Source: Mycobacterium sp. D16Q13 (GTDB lineage Bacteria; Actinomycetota; Actinomycetes; Mycobacteriales; Mycobacteriaceae). From it: DNA of 64,000 nucleotides. Shown piece by piece: positions 61,189 through 64,000 of the stretch. A program made the position numbers and the translations under genes. The notes under the pieces were generated by a model, which worked only from the letters and a program-made list of their open reading frames with translations, had not been told where the DNA came from and made no database searches. Each line of letters begins with the position of its first letter. Within the stretch, counting starts at the first letter, position 1. The stretch spans positions 186,001 to 250,000 of the forward strand of contig NZ_MAEW01000007.1 of the NCBI RefSeq assembly GCF_002013375.1, read 5' to 3'.

Positions 61189-61585
61189 TCAGGACAGGAG
61201 ATGAGGCCCAGCATCTCCAGAGGAGTTCTCTCCATTGGGTTCGGTCCGAAACACCGGCGGCAACGATTCGACGCGTGCCCGTAAAGCGTCCACTTGGCCT
61301 GTTGTCTGTGCCACAGCACCCAGCTCCGCGATCCCCGCCATCGCCGACATCCACGCCACTAACCCATCACCGACCGCAAACAACGAGGCGTTCAACTCGC
61401 CCATCGCCTTCATCGCCGCACAGGCATGCTCTCCAGAGGCCAGCGCCGACATCTTTTCCCGCGCCTGCTCATTGCCCGCAGCGAGCTTCGCCGCCAACGC
61501 CCGCGCCTCCGGCGCAAGACGCGCCATCGCCGCACGGTCATGCGCCAACTGCTCAGCCTCATTTCCGTTTAGGCTTCTCAGACAT
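61189..61585 (-). pseudogene. Helical protein gene with a +1 frameshift near its start
   Basis: ATG 61585 has an excellent ribosome binding site (GGAAGGGG) but reads only MSEKPKRK before TGA at 61559. Removing one A from the AAA just before the stop joins it to a 119-residue open frame (from TTG 61548) and yields MSEKPKRNEAEQLAHDRAAMARL, a natural helical start. Options: sequencing or real indel (broken gene), programmed +1 shift at AAA-TGA, or initiation at TTG 61548 with only 119 residues. The product is Ala-rich and helical, with GDGLVAWMSAMAG; it would be a third small helical protein of the toxin cassette. Confidence 0.55.
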
Positions 61586-61705
61586 CAGCGCCCCTTCCCT
61601 GACAGTCTTGACAGCTAACCTAACGGCTACACCGACATCACGTACAGTCGCAGGCACCATGCCAGCTTCACACTCGTAATCACGTGCTGTGGGAAACTGA
61701 CCCCC

Positions 61706-62269
61706 GTGGAAGGTTCGCCGCACGAGCTGCTGGCGCTGCTGCGCGCACGCCGCGACATGGCAGCCGAATTGAGCCATCATGCAGGAGAAGTCGGGGACGC
61801 GGTGTGCGAGGTGCTCGATGAGCTGACCCGGCGCGCGCAAGTCATCGCAGACCGATACCCCGAAAATGAAACCGTGAACCCGCGACTTATCGTCGAGATG
61901 CCCGTTGTGGTGGAAGCGCTCTCGGCGCTGGTGGACACCCTCTCGGCGCTGGATACCCTGATCACCGAATGGGCCGACATGGTGGGACCGCGCCGTGAGG
62001 CGATGGTCAAACTCCTCGGCCGCATGCAATCGGAAGGCTTCACGGTCGCCAACGACTGGGAAATCACCGACACCCACACCTGGCCTGCCCTGCACAGCAC
62101 CGATGACCCTGAACTGCTCATGCAGCGTCAGGCCGAGAAAACCATCCGCACCGAACGCGCGCGCGTCTACCGCGAACGCATTGCACGCATGGTCACAGCG
62201 TTCGAAGACACTCAAACCCGTTACACCGAGCAAGTCCGCAACCTCATCCCCACGATGCTCGACGGATAA
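61706..62269 (+). CDS. Helical hypothetical protein (187 aa)
   Basis: GTG 61706 opens a 187-residue, strongly helical charged protein (MEGSPHELLALLRARRDMAAELSHHAGEVGDAVCEVLDELTRRAQVIADRY...; ends MVTAFEDTQTRYTEQVRNLIPTML). No known domain. It is divergent from the frameshifted gene; the 120 bp between should carry promoters for both the cassette and this gene. Confidence 0.6.
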   Translation: MEGSPHELLALLRARRDMAAELSHHAGEVGDAVCEVLDELTRRAQVIADRYPENETVNPRLIVEMPVVVEALSALVDTLSALDTLITEWADMVGPRREAMVKLLGRMQSEGFTVANDWEITDTHTWPALHSTDDPELLMQRQAEKTIRTERARVYRERIARMVTAFEDTQTRYTEQVRNLIPTMLDG

Positions 62270-62404
62270 GCGCCCTGCGTCTCCACTAGGCGATGCACCG
62301 GGTGGCATGACGGCGCTCCATGGCTGGCAGCACCGCAACCCGTCCTATCGTCAGATCATGAACGACCCTGAGCTGCGGTCTGCAATCTCGCGGATGCTGC
62401 GTGC

Positions 62405-63058
62405 TCAGTCGGGCTTTTGTGCGATCAGGTAGGCGTGCGGTGTGGATTCGAGTCCGTCATTGTCTGGTTCGCGGACGAGTCGCGCATACGTGTGCAGACC
62501 GGCATCCGCTAGCAGCGATTCGACCGAATCAGGTGTCCGGCGAAGGAATGTCAGGTCTACCGGCTTGCCGAATGCTTCGGTGAGTATGCGCGGCTTGTTG
62601 CCTACTTGGAAAGCCAGTAGCACCAAGCCGCCGGGTGCGAGCACCCGGCCGAACTCTGCGAACACTTTGGGCAGATGGTCGTCGGGGATATGGATGATGG
62701 AGTACCAAGCGCAGATTCCGCCGACGCTGTTGCCTGAGATATCAAGGTCGGTCATTGATCCTGTTGTGAACGCAAGAGTGGGGTTCAGGCTGCGAGCTTG
62801 TTGGATCATGTTGGATGAGAGGTCAATCCCGAACGGTTGGACTCCGAAGCCTTTTAGAATCGCCGTGGTGGCACCGGTGCCGCAGCCGATATCGGCGACC
62901 CGAAGGTTTTTGGTGGAGGCGACGAGTCCTGCGAATGCCGCCAGCATCGCCCGGTCCACGGGCTTGTTGTCCAGGTGCTGATGGAATTGGTCGGCATATG
63001 CTTCGGCGGTGCGGTCATATCCCTGGCGGGTAAGGCGTAAGAAGTCTGGCTCGGTCAC
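62405..63058 (-). CDS. Class I SAM-dependent methyltransferase
   Basis: A 217-residue methyltransferase with motif I VADIGCGTGATTAIL, motif II region FGIDLSSNMIQQARSL, SMTDLDISGNSVGGICAWYSIIHIPDDHLPKVF and LAPGGLVLLAFQVG. GTG 63058 (TEPDFLRLTRQGYDRTAEAY) is preferred because GGTAGGG lies just before it and the N-terminus then matches similar enzymes; ATG 63121 is an alternative. Substrate unknown. It is a lone cargo gene near the right edge. Confidence 0.88.
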   Translation of the reverse strand: MTEPDFLRLTRQGYDRTAEAYADQFHQHLDNKPVDRAMLAAFAGLVASTKNLRVADIGCGTGATTAILKGFGVQPFGIDLSSNMIQQARSLNPTLAFTTGSMTDLDISGNSVGGICAWYSIIHIPDDHLPKVFAEFGRVLAPGGLVLLAFQVGNKPRILTEAFGKPVDLTFLRRTPDSVESLLADAGLHTYARLVREPDNDGLESTPHAYLIAQKPD

Positions 63059-63120
63059 GCGCCCTACCATTCCAGAAACCGCTCGCTCGCTGGTAGCGCC
63101 GTCTTTAGTGAATGCCCTCA

Positions 63121-63663
63121 TCAGGGCACTACTTGGCACACGCAATCCACCGACCGCTCCCCAACGACCCCACACTGGAAACACACGACGTACCACTGGA
63201 TGTCGCGCTGGTCGGACGCGCTCAGCCCGTCCCACCACCCGCGCCACTCGGACACCTGGTCGGCGGGAATGGCGTGAATTTGGCCGACAGGCAGTATGCG
63301 AGGCTGCTCATCCGTTTCATCCTGCTCACCCGCGAGGATCCTCTCCTTCTCGGACTCAGACATCGGACTCCAGGTCATAGAGTCGAATCCCGCGTACGGC
63401 GCACTGAGCATCTCGTCAATCCGCGCAATGATGTCGTCGGTCTGCCCGACAGGCAGCTGTCCGACCTGGGGCTCTGGACGAATTTTCTCGGCTTCACCAG
63501 CAGCCCAACGAATCTCGGCGGCTGACTCGTAGTCCCGTTGCTCGTCACACCACTCGGCCACTTGGCGGGCCAGGGTGGGAGTCAGTGCCTGTTCTCGCAA
63601 AGTATGGAACAGCACCCAGCCGCCCGTGACAACAATCCACTCCCCGACGACCGCCGCCCTCAC
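63121..63663 (-). CDS. Hypothetical protein after the serine recombinase (180 aa)
   Basis: GTG 63663 starts four bases after the recombinase stop. The protein is charged and acidic in the middle, with repeated PVGQ segments (VGQLPVGQTDDIIARID; LPVGQIHAIPADQ) and a C-terminal Cys group (WYVVCFQCGVVGERSVDCVC) that may bind zinc. No family recognised. Its coupling to the recombinase suggests a linked function. Confidence 0.5.
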   Translation of the reverse strand: MRAAVVGEWIVVTGGWVLFHTLREQALTPTLARQVAEWCDEQRDYESAAEIRWAAGEAEKIRPEPQVGQLPVGQTDDIIARIDEMLSAPYAGFDSMTWSPMSESEKERILAGEQDETDEQPRILPVGQIHAIPADQVSEWRGWWDGLSASDQRDIQWYVVCFQCGVVGERSVDCVCQVVP

Positions 63664-63667
63664 TGGC

Positions 63668-64000
63668 TCAGCTCGCCTGTTTCACATAGCGGAACACGGT
63701 CGCCCTGGACACCCCGAACAAGCTCATCAACTCGGCAACAGGCTCCCCAGACTGATAAAGCCTCACTAGCCTTTCCTGCTGCCCCACTGGAAGTTTCGGT
63801 GGACGGGTGGCAGGCAATCCCCGCGCCGTACGGGCCTCCCTGCTCGCCACACGACGTTCTTTCCCCAGCTCCAATTCAAGCTCGGCTATCGAACTCATGA
63901 TCTGCACGACGGCCCGCCCCGTGGGAGTCGAAGTGTCCACGCCCTCTCGCAGACTCCGCAGGGCAATCCCCCTGGTGGTCAAATCCGCCAGGGCAGCGGC
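63668..64000 (-). CDS. Small serine recombinase (resolvase/invertase), cut by the window edge
   Basis: The visible C-terminal 110 residues contain TTRGIALRSLREGVDTSTPTGRAVVQIMSSIAELELELGKERR, the end of the resolvase catalytic domain and its long E-helix, followed by a helix-turn-helix (GEPVAELMSLFGVSRATVFRYV). The catalytic Ser would lie beyond position 64000. Hin/Tn3-type recombinases resolve, invert or mobilise DNA; this may belong to the element or to a nested transposon. The frame is open to the edge. Confidence 0.85.
   Translation of the reverse strand, partial: AAALADLTTRGIALRSLREGVDTSTPTGRAVVQIMSSIAELELELGKERRVASREARTARGLPATRPPKLPVGQQERLVRLYQSGEPVAELMSLFGVSRATVFRYVKQAS

Larger units (their letters stand above)
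31123..64000. mobile_element. Putative integrative (conjugative-like) element, right end outside the window
   Basis: From tRNA-His onward backbone genes stop. The region carries an FtsK-like translocase, a DUF2637/SpdB-like protein, a Toprim/helicase replication protein and an excisionase-like HTH, the gene set of actinomycete integrative and conjugative elements (AICE), plus cargo: toxin-antitoxin, secreted proteins, a WXG100/toxin cassette, and a serine recombinase at the edge. No tyrosine integrase and no second copy of the tRNA 3' end lie inside the window; both would be expected further right. Phage structural genes are absent. The exact left boundary is within 31175-31400. Confidence 0.68.

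Overview
The window is high-GC actinobacterial DNA that reads as a rapidly growing mycobacterium, most likely of the Mycobacteroides abscessus/chelonae type. Grounds: a PatA-type cAMP-controlled acetyltransferase, F420-type LLM oxidoreductase, DUF732 secreted proteins, an MmpS-like protein, Stf0 trehalose sulfotransferase, a fused CysNC, and a block in the same order as M. tuberculosis Rv2507-Rv2511 (proline-rich membrane protein, MFS, mycolate reductase CmrA, HerA-like ATPase, Orn). Identification rests on recalled family features and gene order; no database search was run.

Layout. (1) 1-4366 is a small accessory patch: an HNH/SEC-C protein, an HTH antitoxin plus MenT/AbiEii-type nucleotidyltransferase toxin with a palindromic operator, and two small unknown proteins. 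(2) 4371-31076 is chromosomal backbone: patA; an aldo/keto reductase-LLM pair; an MmyB-type regulator divergent from an SDR; secreted and membrane proteins; tex; an AAA ATPase; a sulfur cluster in which a sulfatase, stf0, cysD and cysNC lie head to tail, so PAPS supply and its use in trehalose sulfation are genetically joined; a KimA-like transporter and DctA, convergent; the Rv2507-2511-like block, interrupted by a TetR/AurF pair with two tandem operators. (3) A tRNA-His at 31123-31198 is followed, to the end of the window, by about 33 kb that looks like one integrative element whose right end lies outside the window.

The element. A leftward operon from a consensus-like promoter (39660-39687) to about 32160 carries a small membrane protein, an FtsK/SpoIIIE-like translocase, a RuvC-fold-like protein, secreted or lipoproteins, and a 666-residue helical plus proline-rich protein. 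Upstream lie six 7-bp repeats at exactly 12-bp spacing (a clt/TRS-like transfer site or regulator array), a DUF2637/SpdB-like membrane protein with a C-terminal HTH, a Toprim/SF3-helicase replication protein, and an excisionase-like HTH. A second repeat-rich region (45400-45750) may be an origin. Cargo follows: a Panacea-type toxin-antitoxin pair, a cluster with a HEPN motif protein, a nuclease-like protein and membrane proteins, small secreted proteins, a membrane protein that shares a domain with the translocase, three copies of an intergenic hairpin repeat, and a type VII secretion-type polymorphic toxin cassette (two WXG100-like proteins, a 494-residue toxin with a PD-(D/E)XK-like C-terminus, a candidate immunity protein, a YbaB-like protein). 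The right edge holds a methyltransferase and a cut-off small serine recombinase.

Most promising for new biology: the exact 12-bp repeat array beside the FtsK/SpdB genes, the domain shared by the translocase and a second membrane protein, the toxin cassette with a frameshifted member, and the hairpin repeats at 56.6-57.3 kb.
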